Both the position numbers and the translations under genes were made by a program. This document shows, in pieces, positions 1-9,700 of a stretch of 64,000 bases of DNA. How positions within the stretch are numbered: position 1 is the first letter of the stretch; the number at the start of each line of letters is the position of its first letter. The notes below the pieces were generated by a model. It was not told the DNA's origin, did not search any database, and was given only the letters and a program-made list of their open reading frames with translations. Origin of the DNA: CAZPXZ01 sp965221505 (GTDB lineage: Bacteria; Pseudomonadota; Alphaproteobacteria; Rhodobacterales; CAZPXZ01); assembly GCA_965221505.1 (NCBI GenBank), contig CBDCSI010000001.1, positions 682,001 through 746,000 of the forward strand, written 5' to 3'.

Positions 1-123
1 TATTTCGTGTACGGATCCATCGCGCTGGTCGTCTACGTCGTCGAGCCCCGCGGCCTGCACCGGATCCTCGCGCGGTTCCGGCAGAGCCTCGCTTCGGCGA
101 TCCGGCGACGGTTCGCGGCATGA
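1..123 (+). CDS. Branched-chain amino acid-type ABC permease, C-terminal end (LivM-like), partial
   Basis: The window opens inside this gene. The 40 visible residues (YFVYGSIALVVYVVEPRGLH, then an Arg-rich tail) look like the last membrane segment and cytoplasmic end of a LivM permease, where a VEPRGL motif is typical after the final helix. Its TGA (121-123) overlaps the ATG of the following livG-like gene (120-122), so the two are translationally coupled. The family call rests on the tail motif and on the LivG and LivF genes that follow directly; the substrate need not be an amino acid, since LivMGF systems also carry urea, amides and aromatics. Confidence 0.8.
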   Translation, partial: YFVYGSIALVVYVVEPRGLHRILARFRQSLASAIRRRFAA

Positions 124-851
124 GCGCGCTTCTGGAGCTTCGCGGCGCGACCCGGCGGTTCGGCGGCCTGGTCGCGGTCGACGGGCTCGACCTCGAGGTC
201 GAGGCGGGCGAGTCGGTGGGGCTGATCGGACCCAACGGCGCCGGCAAGTCGACCGCCTTCGGCATCCTGATGGGAGACGTGCGGCCCGACCGGGGAAGCG
301 TGCGGTTTCGCGGCGAGGACGTGACCCGCGTTCCGACCCACGCCCGTATCGTTCGCGGGATGGCGCGGACGCACCAGGTTCCGCGCCCGTTCGGCGAGAT
401 GAACGTGCTCGACAACGTCCGGATCGGCTTCATGCCGGACAGCGTCCGGCGGCTGATCTTCGAGGCCGAGCCGGAATCGAAGGAATGGGAGATTCTCGAA
501 AGCGTGGGCTTCCGTGCCAGGGAGGCTTCCATGTTGCCCGGACAGCTGTCGATGGGCGAGCTGCGCAAGCTCGAACTCGCGCGGGCGCTCGCCACCGGGC
601 CGGACCTGCTGTTGCTCGACGAGGTGTTCGCCGGGTTGACCGTGGGCGAGATCGCGCAACTCACGGAGCTTCTCCAGGCGCGCCGGCGGGAGGGCATGAG
701 CTTCGTGATCGTCAGCCACGACCTGCGGTCCCTCGCGCCTCTGGTCGACCGGGTGGTGGTCATGGCCTTCGGCGCCGAGATCGCGCGCGGCGGCTTCGAG
801 GCGACGATGGCGGACCCGAAGGTGCGGGAAGCCTATCTCGGGGAGGCGTAG
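120..851 (+). CDS. livG: LivG-type ABC transporter ATP-binding protein
   Basis: This 243-residue ATPase would energise a branched-chain amino acid-type (HAAT) importer at the cytoplasmic face. Visible motifs are Walker A GPNGAGKST (residues 37-45), an ABC signature LSMGE (143-147), Walker B LLLLDE (163-168) and the H-loop histidine near residue 200. The signature has methionine and glutamate in place of the usual second Gly and Gln (LSGGQ); this is tolerated in LivG-like proteins. The ATG overlaps the upstream permease stop (ATGA), and LivF starts 9 bases after this stop, giving a livM-livG-livF order. Family assignment is firm; the transported substrate cannot be read from this subunit. Confidence 0.92.
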   Translation: MSALLELRGATRRFGGLVAVDGLDLEVEAGESVGLIGPNGAGKSTAFGILMGDVRPDRGSVRFRGEDVTRVPTHARIVRGMARTHQVPRPFGEMNVLDNVRIGFMPDSVRRLIFEAEPESKEWEILESVGFRAREASMLPGQLSMGELRKLELARALATGPDLLLLDEVFAGLTVGEIAQLTELLQARRREGMSFVIVSHDLRSLAPLVDRVVVMAFGAEIARGGFEATMADPKVREAYLGEA

Positions 852-860
852 CGTCCGGTC

Positions 861-1565
861 ATGGCGTTTCTCGAAATCCGGAACCTGGAAGCGTATTACG
901 GCCGGGCCTGCTCGCTTCACGGCGTCTCGCTCTCGGTCGAGGCCGGCGAGATCGTCGCGGTCATCGGCCCGAACGGCGCCGGCAAGTCGACCCTGCTCGA
1001 TTCCGTTCTCGGACTGGTGTCGGTCCGGGGCGAGATCCTGCTCGACGGGGACGACCTCGTCGGCCGCAAGCCCACGGATATCGTGCGGCTCGGCGTGGGC
1101 TACGCGCCGGAGCGGGGGCACTTGTTTCCCTATATGAGCGTTCGGGACAACCTCCTGGCCGGCGGCTACACCGCGCCGCAGTCGACTCGGAGAAACCTGC
1201 GCCGGGTCTACGACCTGTTCCCGGTCCTGGAAGAGCGCCACGGTCAGGAGACCGGCACGCAGAGCGGCGGCGAGCGTCAGATGGTGTCTCTCGGGCGCGC
1301 GCTGATGACGGATCCGCGGCTCCTGATCGTCGACGAGCCGACCATCGGCCTGTCGCCGAAGGTGTGTCTCGACATCGCTTCGGCGCTGAGGCGAATGAAC
1401 GAGGAGATGGGTCTCACGGTGCTGATGACCGAGCAGAACGTGAACTTCGCGATGCGGATCGCCGACCGGTGCCACGTTTTGGAGACCGGAGAGATCCGCC
1501 TGAGCGGAACCGCGGACGAGCTTCGGAACGATCCCCAGGTTCGGGAGGCGTATTTCGGGGCCTGA
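861..1565 (+). CDS. livF: LivF-type ABC transporter ATP-binding protein
   Basis: Second ATPase (234 residues) of the LivMGF importer, forming the nucleotide-binding heterodimer with LivG. It shows Walker A GPNGAGKST (36-44), signature QSGGERQMV, Walker B LLIVDEPTIGLSP and a short LivF-like C-terminus ending in VREAYFGA. The length is normal for LivF. It starts with ATG nine bases after the livG stop. No solute-binding protein of this family is seen downstream, so it must lie left of the window or elsewhere. Confidence 0.92.
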   Translation: MAFLEIRNLEAYYGRACSLHGVSLSVEAGEIVAVIGPNGAGKSTLLDSVLGLVSVRGEILLDGDDLVGRKPTDIVRLGVGYAPERGHLFPYMSVRDNLLAGGYTAPQSTRRNLRRVYDLFPVLEERHGQETGTQSGGERQMVSLGRALMTDPRLLIVDEPTIGLSPKVCLDIASALRRMNEEMGLTVLMTEQNVNFAMRIADRCHVLETGEIRLSGTADELRNDPQVREAYFGA

Positions 1566-1616
1566 TCCGCGCGGACCCGTCGGCGAAGGCGCCCTTGGGA
1601 AGAGGAGGAGAAGGCA

Positions 1617-3278
1617 GTGTCCTACGACTACGACCTCGGCGGCTACAGCCGGCCGATCACCGTCGCTTCGCCCGAGGCGCAAGTCTGGTTCGACCGCGGC
1701 CTCGCCTGGATGTACGGGTACCATCACGAAGAGGCGATCGCCTGCTACCGGCGGGCGCTGGAGGCGGATCCCGATTGCGCCATGGCGTGGTGGGGGATCG
1801 GCTATTCCGCCGGTCCGAACTACAACAAGCCGTGGGAGGCGTTCGACGAGGACGACGCCGCCCGTTCGTTGTCGACCGCGTTCGAGGCCGCCGCCCGCGC
1901 CGCCGCGCTGGTCGGGGCGGGAAGGGCGACGGAGGCGGAGGCTGCGCTCGTAGGCGCGCTCGCGCGCCGCTACCCGTCCGATACGCCTGCCGAGGACATG
2001 TGCCCCTGGAACGACGACTACGCCGACGCCATGCGCGAGGTGCACGCCGCGCACGGGGAGGACTCGGACGTCGAGGCGCTCTTCGCCGAGGCGGTCATGA
2101 ACCGGACGCCGTGGGCGCTCTGGGACCTGAAGACCGGCGCGGTGGCCGAGGGAGCCGGCACCGAGGAGGCGATCCGCGTCCTGGAGGCGGGCATGGCGCG
2201 GCGGGAGGCGCGGGGCGAGGCGCCGCATGCCGGACTCCTGCACATGTACGTACATCTGATGGAGATGTCGCCGCATCCCGAGCGAGCGCTCAAGGCCGGC
2301 GACCTGCTTCGCGATCTCGTGCCGGACGCGGGGCATCTGTGCCACATGCCGACGCATATCGACGTGCTCTGCGGCGACTACCGGACGGTGGTGGAGGGCA
2401 ACGAGAAGGGGATTCGGGCGGACCGCAAGTTCCTCGAACGGGAGGGTGCGGTCAATTTCTACTCGCTCTACCGCTGCCACAACTATCACTTCAAGATCTA
2501 CGGCGCGATGTTCCTCGGCCAGTACGCGCCGGCGATCCGGGCGGCGGAGGAGATGATCGCCACCCTGGGCGAGGAGTTGCTCCGGGTCGAGTCGCCCCCG
2601 ATGGCGGACTGGCTGGAGGGATTCATCCCGATGAAGCAGCACGTCCTGATCCGCTTCGGCAAGTGGCGGGAGATCCTGCAGCAGGCGCTGCCGGAGGACC
2701 GGGAGCTTTACTCCGTCACGACCGCCATGATGCGCTACGCCCGCGCGGTGGCGCACGGCGTGCTCGGTGCGGTGGAGGAGGCCGACGAGGAGGCGCGGCG
2801 GTTCGACGAGGCGCTGGCCCGGGTTCCGGATACCCGCTACGTGTTCAACAACCGGTGCCTCGACATTCTCGCCGTCGCGCGCGAGATGATGCTGGGCGAG
2901 ATCGAGTACCGGAGGGGCGCGTTCGAGCCGGCCTTCGGGCATCTGCGCCGCGCGGTCGATCTCGACGACAATCTCCCGTACGACGAGCCGTGGGGCTGGA
3001 TGCAGCCCGCGCGGCATGCGCTTGGCGCGCTGCTTCTGGAGCGGGGAAGGGTGGAGGAAGCCGCGGCGGTCTACAGGGCGGATCTCGGGTTCGACGCGAC
3101 GCTGAGCCGCGCGTGCCAGCATCCGGAGAACGTCTGGAGCCTGCACGGGTATCACGAATGCCTGGAGCGGCTCGGCCGGCGGGAAGAGGCGATCGTGCTG
3201 AAGCAGCGGCTGGACATCGCGCTGGCCCGGACCGACGTGCCGGTCACGGCTTCCTGCTTCTGCCGCCTGAACGGATAG
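1617..3278 (+). CDS. TPR-repeat protein with conserved His-rich segments and CFC end
   Basis: A 553-residue, probably cytoplasmic, helical repeat protein with no signal peptide. The N-terminus (WFDRGLAWMYGYHHEEAIAC) and the C-terminus carry TPR-like helices; the middle holds unusual His/Met clusters (HMYVHLMEMSPH and GHLCHMPTHIDV), and the protein ends in SCFCRLNG. The GTG start at 1617 is preceded by AGGAGGAG at about 1603-1610, which decides the start. It sits 51 bases after livF and may be cotranscribed. TPR proteins usually scaffold partners; the His/Cys pattern could bind metal, but this is inference. I do not recognise a specific function. Confidence 0.82.
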   Translation: MSYDYDLGGYSRPITVASPEAQVWFDRGLAWMYGYHHEEAIACYRRALEADPDCAMAWWGIGYSAGPNYNKPWEAFDEDDAARSLSTAFEAAARAAALVGAGRATEAEAALVGALARRYPSDTPAEDMCPWNDDYADAMREVHAAHGEDSDVEALFAEAVMNRTPWALWDLKTGAVAEGAGTEEAIRVLEAGMARREARGEAPHAGLLHMYVHLMEMSPHPERALKAGDLLRDLVPDAGHLCHMPTHIDVLCGDYRTVVEGNEKGIRADRKFLEREGAVNFYSLYRCHNYHFKIYGAMFLGQYAPAIRAAEEMIATLGEELLRVESPPMADWLEGFIPMKQHVLIRFGKWREILQQALPEDRELYSVTTAMMRYARAVAHGVLGAVEEADEEARRFDEALARVPDTRYVFNNRCLDILAVAREMMLGEIEYRRGAFEPAFGHLRRAVDLDDNLPYDEPWGWMQPARHALGALLLERGRVEEAAAVYRADLGFDATLSRACQHPENVWSLHGYHECLERLGRREEAIVLKQRLDIALARTDVPVTASCFCRLNG

Positions 3279-3320
3279 GCCGGCCGGAAATCCGAACGCC
3301 CCCGGAGGGCGAACGTCCGT

Positions 3321-4400
3321 TCAGTCGAAACCGGATTCGGCAGGCGTCCCGGTCTCGATCAGGAGGCGGATCGCTTCGACGCGTTCGGCGGTGTCCGGGT
3401 GCGTCGACCACCAGTCGGATTCCGGCATGTCGTGCGTCGAGGCCAGCTCCTCGAGGAACCAAACCAGACCCTCCGGGTCGTATCCGGCCCTGGTCGCCAG
3501 CGCCGCGCCCATCCGGTCCGCCTCGAGTTCGTCCTCGCGGGAATAGGCCAGTCCGAGCAACATGTCGCCCTGCTGGACCATGTCCTCGATGACGGGTCCG
3601 AAATCGCCGAAGATCAGGCTGGTAAGGAGCTCGGTTCCCGTCCGGCGGTAGAATTGGTAGAGGGCGTGCCCTTCCAGGACATGGGCGATTTCGTGTCCGA
3701 TCACGCCGGCGATGGCGTCCGCGTCGTCGAATTCCTCCACCAGCGCGTCGGTCAGGACGATCGTTCCTCCGGGCATCGCGAAGGCGTTGGGTCCGATTCC
3801 CGGCATCCGCCGGTGCTCCAGCCGATATTCGCCGAATCGGGACGCTTCCGCCTCGACGGAGACTCGCTCGAAGATGTGCCCGACCCTGGCGCGCTGGTCA
3901 GTACTCAGACGAGAGGGTTCCGCGAGGACCCCGTCGATCATCGCGAGCTGTCCGTCGTCGATGCTGCGCGTCAGGGTTTCGGGCGTCAGCGCGACGGCGA
4001 TCGCGACCAGTGCGCCCACGCCCCAGCTCCATGCCGCGTAGCCTGCGACCGCGAGGAGGGGGACGAGCAGGGCGAGGCGAGGACGGGGCGCTTCCCAGCG
4101 ATGTAGCCATGCGAAGGCGCCCGTGCGCAGGATCCCGTCCAGGCCCGCGTGATCCGGCGTCTCGAACAACCAGCCGTCGGGGAACCGGATCTCGGAGGGC
4201 AGGCTGCCGAGGCGCGGCTCACGCCGCAGCTCGCTCGACGCTGCCTGTGTCAGCGTCGCGCCCGTCTGCAAGTCGAGCAGGCGAACGGCCTGTCCGTCCC
4301 CCGCCTTGACGAGGCGCGCCGGGTGACGTCGCGATGCGCCGCGCCGGTACGCGACCCCGGCCAGAGGGCCGGTCGGCCACTCAAATTGCGGCGCCGACAT
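3321..4400 (-). CDS. M48-family membrane zinc metallopeptidase
   Basis: A 359-residue predicted membrane-bound zinc protease. One or two hydrophobic helices lie around residues 107-138; the catalytic helix carries HEIAH (236-240), and a downstream SREDELEADRMGA motif supplies the third zinc ligand, as in Oma1/BepA/HtpX-type M48 enzymes. I chose the ATG at 4400 over the one at 4421 because GGAGGG lies five bases upstream of it; the longer form lacks such a site. The start overlaps the end of the DUF898 gene by 20 bases, so the two are coupled. This DUF898-M48 pairing recurs in proteobacteria; the likely role is envelope protein quality control. Confidence 0.88.
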   Translation of the reverse strand: MSAPQFEWPTGPLAGVAYRRGASRRHPARLVKAGDGQAVRLLDLQTGATLTQAASSELRREPRLGSLPSEIRFPDGWLFETPDHAGLDGILRTGAFAWLHRWEAPRPRLALLVPLLAVAGYAAWSWGVGALVAIAVALTPETLTRSIDDGQLAMIDGVLAEPSRLSTDQRARVGHIFERVSVEAEASRFGEYRLEHRRMPGIGPNAFAMPGGTIVLTDALVEEFDDADAIAGVIGHEIAHVLEGHALYQFYRRTGTELLTSLIFGDFGPVIEDMVQQGDMLLGLAYSREDELEADRMGAALATRAGYDPEGLVWFLEELASTHDMPESDWWSTHPDTAERVEAIRLLIETGTPAESGFD

Positions 4401-5457
4401 CGAAACCCTCCATATCCGCATACGCCTCGCCGACGGCGGTAGGCCGTTCCTCGACCGAACCGACGAGCGTATCCAGAGAGCCGGAAGGAACGAGTTGCGT
4501 ATGGGCCGCCATGTAGCGGGCGATGCGAATCTGGGCCCATGGGATCAGCAATCCGACAGACAAGAGGATGGCGAGCGTGTTGGTCGATGCGATAAGGATC
4601 AGCCCGGAAGCGGAGACGCTGGAGCGAAACCGATGGCCGCCGCTCGTCCGGGTCGCCGCGTATACCGCGTTGCGGGCGACCGCATAGAAGATCGTTCCGA
4701 GAGGCAGGACCGCGACGAGCAGGCCGACGATCAGACCAAGGAGAACCAGCACCGCCTCCGGTTCGGGCTCCGGCAGCACACGGAACTGGTAGACCATCTC
4801 CCCGAGGCCCCCCGGTCCCACCGTGAACAGGAACGCCAGCCCCGTCAGGACAAGGATCCCGACCAGCCAGGCGATCGCGGCCAGGAGCGCCCGGTAGAAC
4901 GGGCCGACGCCGGATTCGAAGACGAAAGACTCGCCGCCGAGACGGTGGTTGCCGATCACGTATCGCTGTCGTGCCCGGAACGCGAAGGGCATGGCGAGAA
5001 ACGCGGTGAGCGCGGACAGCAAGGGGTACAGGATGTAGACGCGAAACGCGGCCCAGTAGCGCCCGGAGAAGGAGAACCGGACGTTGGACCAACTCGTCAT
5101 GGCGGCGTTGAACCGGAGACTCCGGTTGAAGAGCCACGGAATCGCGATCAGCAAGAGGCCCACGAAAATCAGGTTGTACGGATAGATCGTGGAGACGATG
5201 CCGTAGACGACGAATACCGCGAAGACGATGATGCGCCCGACCAGAATTTGCAGCCCCCTGGCGTGGTAGTCGAACCGGCGCCCGGCGATGGTGGTGTTGC
5301 GCAGGAAGTACCGTCTCGTTCGGACCTTGGCCCAGGCGGAATAGATGCCGAGCGTGACGATCGACAACAGCAGGTTGACGATCCAGATCCCGAAATACTC
5401 GCGCGCGGTGCCGGAGAACTCGACGGCGATTCCGGATTCGGCGGGGGTCTCGCGCAT
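4381..5457 (-). CDS. DUF898 (YjgN-family) integral membrane protein
   Basis: A 358-residue multi-pass inner-membrane protein. The family pattern is clear: repeated units with FSGTAREYFGIWIVNLLL, GIYSAWAKVRTRRYF and NTTIAGRRFDYHARG near the N-terminus and a related FSFSGRYWAAF segment in the second half. I count roughly eight hydrophobic stretches. The ATG at 5457 (MRETPAES) is preferred over the upstream ATG at 5550 because the family starts just before the FSG motif and GAAAGG lies upstream. It is the first gene of a two-gene minus-strand operon with the M48 protease, whose start it overlaps. Function of the family is unknown. Confidence 0.87.
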   Translation of the reverse strand: MRETPAESGIAVEFSGTAREYFGIWIVNLLLSIVTLGIYSAWAKVRTRRYFLRNTTIAGRRFDYHARGLQILVGRIIVFAVFVVYGIVSTIYPYNLIFVGLLLIAIPWLFNRSLRFNAAMTSWSNVRFSFSGRYWAAFRVYILYPLLSALTAFLAMPFAFRARQRYVIGNHRLGGESFVFESGVGPFYRALLAAIAWLVGILVLTGLAFLFTVGPGGLGEMVYQFRVLPEPEPEAVLVLLGLIVGLLVAVLPLGTIFYAVARNAVYAATRTSGGHRFRSSVSASGLILIASTNTLAILLSVGLLIPWAQIRIARYMAAHTQLVPSGSLDTLVGSVEERPTAVGEAYADMEGFDVGAAI

Positions 5458-6267
5458 GTACTTGCCTTTCGTTGTCCTCGTTTCGGACGCGGCCGCTCCG
5501 CATGTCCGGATCTCGCGACCGTGCGCTCTGTCGCGAAAGGCCCGCCGCAATCCCGTCGCCGAACGGAACGGGATCGGACAGTGTCGCGACGCACAGGCCC
5601 CCTGCAGCGCCGAGGCTCCGCCGGGTCGCCGGTATCACGCGCGGGATCATATCTCTCTTCGCGGACACTGTCTTCGGTTTGCGATCCGGCGGCGCGTTCT
5701 CGTCTGGCGAGACGCGCGACGCCGCCGGACGGTCTGCGGGGTATGCGGAAGGCAGGGCGCGGCACTCGGCGCCGCTCCGGTTGCGTCCTCACCGAATCAG
5801 GGACGGCAGAACGCGCGTAGAGCGTGTCGCACCGGGTCGGTCGGCAGGAACCGGCCGTTCGCCCCTTCCTCCCGCATGGAGCGAGGCTGGCACGTACCGT
5901 TCCGTTCGGCCTGTCGAAGCGGGGGGCGAAGCGGCAGACCGGGGCGTCGTTGAGTTGACGGTCCCGGGACATCGAGGGAAGCGGGCGACCCGCTCGACTC
6001 CGTGGATTGCCCGATCGTTCTGTCGTGCGATGCGGCGCACGGCGATAGTCTCTTCGGAGAACCTGCTTCCGCACCTGTCGCGCGCCGGCGCCGATCGCGG
6101 GATCCGGACAACGGACGCGACTCGACCGGCGCAACCGGGAAGCCGGCCTGCGGAGGAGGGGCGGGCCGCCGCGTCGCGCGGAAGGATGTCGTCGTCGGGG
6201 ACGCGGGCCGGGCGGGCCGGCTCGCGGCCTGCACGCAAGGTCGGTCGGACCGGTTGGGGGCAGTCGA
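5458..6267 (+). other. Gene-poor region, 810 bases
   Basis: Long open frames exist here on both strands, but their translations are Arg/Ser/Gly/Pro-rich, lack any family motif and differ in every frame, as expected of GC-rich non-coding DNA. The left end must hold the promoter of the DUF898-M48 operon. I see no RNA gene, repeat or insertion-sequence end. Confidence 0.5.
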
Positions 6268-6519
6268 ATGGAAGCGATCTGGGCTTCGCGAGCGAAGGCG
6301 CGGCTTGCCGAATCGCTTCGTTCGGTCGAGCGCGAGGAAACCGTGGCGGTCACGCGCCTCGGTCAGGCGCTCGCACATGCGATTCCCGTAGCCCAGGCCG
6401 ACCGAAAGAGCCGCGAGCGGGCGGTGGCCGAGTCTCGGCGCCGGCGGAGCGAACGGCAGCCTGCTGGCATGTCGGTCGAGGAAGCCCTCGATGCGAGGCG
6501 TCTCGTTCGGCGGGCGTAA
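6268..6519 (+). CDS. Orphan Phd/YefM-like antitoxin (probably degenerate)
   Basis: The 83-residue product matches the layout of Phd/YefM antitoxins: an N-terminal AKARLAESLRSVE helix, then ETVAVTRLGQALAHAIPV (family pattern: E-x-V-V-I-T-R-x-G-x-P-V-A-x-L-V-P), and a C-terminal RRRRSERQPAGMSVEEALD segment like the toxin-wrapping tail RALRKGxxLGGLSxRELI. Such proteins bind operator DNA with the N-terminal half and neutralise a VapC-type toxin with the tail. No PIN-domain reading frame follows in the next 250 bases in any frame, so the toxin is lost. The start is weak (GGGGG about six bases upstream). Probably a relic. Confidence 0.5.
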   Translation: MEAIWASRAKARLAESLRSVEREETVAVTRLGQALAHAIPVAQADRKSRERAVAESRRRRSERQPAGMSVEEALDARRLVRRA

Positions 6520-6767
6520 TCCTTGTCCCTACTCGTCGCTTCGGTCGCGCGTGCCCGACGGGGCGAAGGCCCCAAGTGAGCGCACGGTCAACCTACGCGG
6601 AATCCGCGATCATGCCCGGCGTTCGAGAATCGCCTCAGTCGCGATCCGAATGACGATGCCGCGATTCGCTTCGGGACGGATCCTGCGACGGACGGAGATC
6701 TGGCTGAACCGGACGGCGGCGTACCGGGTGGGGTTCAGGTTTCGGTTTCCTTGGCGACGCGCGCGAG

Positions 6768-9700
6768 ATGAGTGACTTGCAAACAGGAACGAAAGGGGGG
6801 GTGCCGGGATCGCCGACCGATGCTTCGTCCTTCCGCCCGTCGTCTTCGACGGTCGGAATTCTGTTCGAGACCGAACGGACAGGGCTCGCGAGGCTTCTGT
6901 GTTCCGTCCTTTGTCCGCATCATGCCGGCAAGGCGTCGGTGAGCGCGGAAGCGGTGAGGCTACGGTTCGGCTCGCGTTCGGTCGACTTCTCTCCAGGCCG
7001 AATCGATTCGGTCGAGGTAGAGGTTGGCGTCTTCTTCTCCGGCGTGCGTATCCGCCATTCCACGGGCAGGGCAAGGGTGTCGGGCCTGACCCGGAGCGAT
7101 GCGACCGGTTTGGCAGAGGCCGTCGACACGGCCAGGTGCGACTGGTGGCGCCGGGCGCTCGGGCGGAAGCTCGCTCTGCTTCACTCCGTACGCGAGCAAC
7201 TGGCGGAGCTCGCCAATCCGTCGAGGTATATGACCGCGGATGCGCTTCGTGATCTGCCGGCGCGGGCGCGGGCGGTTGCCGGCGAGTTTCCGGCACGATG
7301 GCCGACGGCGCTGTCGGATGTGCCGGAGATACGGGTGCTGCGTGACGTCAGAGCCTTTCTGGAGAAGCCGGACGAGGCCAGGGCGAACGCCAACAAGGCA
7401 TTCGTCGCCGAGGAGCTAATCCGTTCCCGGAGTTTTTTCGATCGGGTCGAGGCACGTCCGCTTACAGACGAACAACGCAGGGCGGTGGTCGTCGACGAAC
7501 GACGAAATCTCGTGGTCGCAGCGGCCGGAAGCGGCAAGACGTCGGCGATCGTGGCCAAGACAGGGTGGCTCGTCAGGAAGGGGTATCGGAAGCCGTCCGA
7601 ATTGTTGTTGCTCGCATTTGCGAGAGACGCTCGAGACGAGATGGAGATGCGGATCGGTCGGCGACTCGGCGCGTCGATCGCGCATGACATGACGGTGCGT
7701 ACGTTCCATAGCCTCAGTCTTGCGATCGTCGGCGAGGTCGAAGGCAAGCGACCTGCACTCGCTGCGGTAGCGGAGAACGACCGGGCGTTGTTTGGTCTCG
7801 TCAAGGGGTTCGTGGCCGATCTGCTTGCCGATCCGGCTCTCTCCAGCACACTGCAGGACTGGTTCCAGGAGGAGTTCGCGCCATACAGGAGCGTGCACGA
7901 GTTCAGGAACTGGGGCGAATACCACGACTACATTCGCAAGTTCGACATCCGTTCGCTCAAGGGCGAGACCGTACGCAGCTTCGAGGAGTGCGAGATCGCC
8001 AATTTCCTCTACCTGAACGGCATCCGATACGAGTACGAACCCCCGTACGAGCACGATCTGGCCACCGCCGAGAAGCGGCAGTACAAACCCGACTTCCGTC
8101 TTCCCGAGCACGGTCTCTACATCGAGCACTTCGGGATCGACGCTCACGGAAACACGGCACCCTTCGTCGACCGGCAGAAGTACCTGCAGGAGATGGAATG
8201 GAAGCGTTCGGTTCATTCCGAACGCGGAACCGTGATGATCGAGACGTTCAGCCATGAGCGGTCCGACGGCGTACTGCTCCGGAACCTGACGGAGAAGCTC
8301 GCGAAGTACGGCGTGACGCTCGCGCCGATCCCGCGAGAGGAGGTGTTCGCCATTCTCGACCGGCAGGGGCGGGTCGATCCGTTCACGAGGCTCGTGGCGA
8401 CCTTCCTGCAACACTTCAAGGGCAGCCGAACGTCCTGTTCCGAGGTTCTGAAGCGTGCCGGCGCCGGCCGATCCGGAAAGCGGGCGAGGGCGTTTCTCGG
8501 GGTCTTTCAATCGATCTACGAGCGCTACGAGGCGGCGCTCGCGCGCTCGGGAGAGATCGACTTCCACGACATGATCAACCGGGCTACGGATCTCGTGGAG
8601 TCCGGTCGGTATCGCAGCCCCTTCACGTATATCCTGGTCGACGAGTTCCAGGACATTTCGACCTCCAGGGCGCGGTTGCTGAGGGCGCTACTCGATCGTA
8701 CGCCAGGTTCCCAACTGTTCGCCGTTGGAGACGACTGGCAAGCGATCTACCGATTCGGCGGCTCGGATATCGCGGTAATGCGGGAATTCGGAGAACATTT
8801 CGGCGCGTTCGAACGCATCGATCTGACGACTACATTCCGTTGTGACGCCGGAATCGCCGAGACTGCCACCGACTTCGTGCTGCGCAACCCGTCGCAGATA
8901 CGCAAGGCCGTTCGCGCGAGTCGCCGATCGACTCGGCCGGCAGTGTATGTCGGGCTCGCGGACGAGGGGAATCCTTCGCTCTTGAAGGAAGCGCTCGACC
9001 GGATCGCTCGGGACGCGCGCGGTTACTCCGGCGATTCGAAGGTTCTCGTCATGGGTCGCTACCGGCACCAGCGACCCCGCTATCTGAAAGCGCTTCCCAA
9101 ACGGTATCCGGGACTCCGGTTTTCCTGGAAGACCGTACACGGTTCGAAGGGTCTCGAAGCGGACTACGCGATCGTCCTTGGTCTCCGTTCGGGAAAATAC
9201 GGCTTTCCGTCCGAGATTGCCGACGACCCGCTGCTGGAGCTGGTGCTTGCGGCCCCGGAATCTCACCCGAACGCCGAAGAACGGCGCCTCTTCTACGTCG
9301 CTCTCACTCGGGCGAGAAGGAAGGCGTTTCTCCTCGCTGACGGCGACCCGCCGTCGGAGTTCGTCGCAGAGTTGGTCAGAGACGGCTGCGATATCGAGGT
9401 GTTCGGCCGACCGCCCGAAGGCGACGTACCCTGTCCGCGTTGCGTTGGCGGACGCTTGGTGCGCAGAGAAAATTCGCGCAGCAAGAGCGCGTTCTACGGA
9501 TGCTCGAACTATCCGCTTTGCGAACACACGACGCCTGCCTGTCCGCACTGCGGAATGGGCTTGCCTCTTCGGCGCGGCGAGGACTACCGTTGTCGCGACT
9601 GCGACGGTCGCATTGACGCTTGTCCCAAATGCGACGGGTGGATGGAAGTCAGGATGGGCAGATTCGGCCGCTTTCGAGGCTGCTCGACGTTTCCGGATTG

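Noticed and set aside
485..3592. Very long open frames over the liv and TPR genes (also on the minus strand from 33 to 3155)
   Set aside because: They are shadows of real genes in GC-rich DNA: Arg/Gly/Pro-rich, no family motifs, and they cross known start and stop sites.
5472..6653. 393-residue plus-strand frame in the first gene-poor region
   Set aside because: Composition is Arg/Ser/Gly-rich without motifs, and it overlaps the Phd-like frame, which reads far better.
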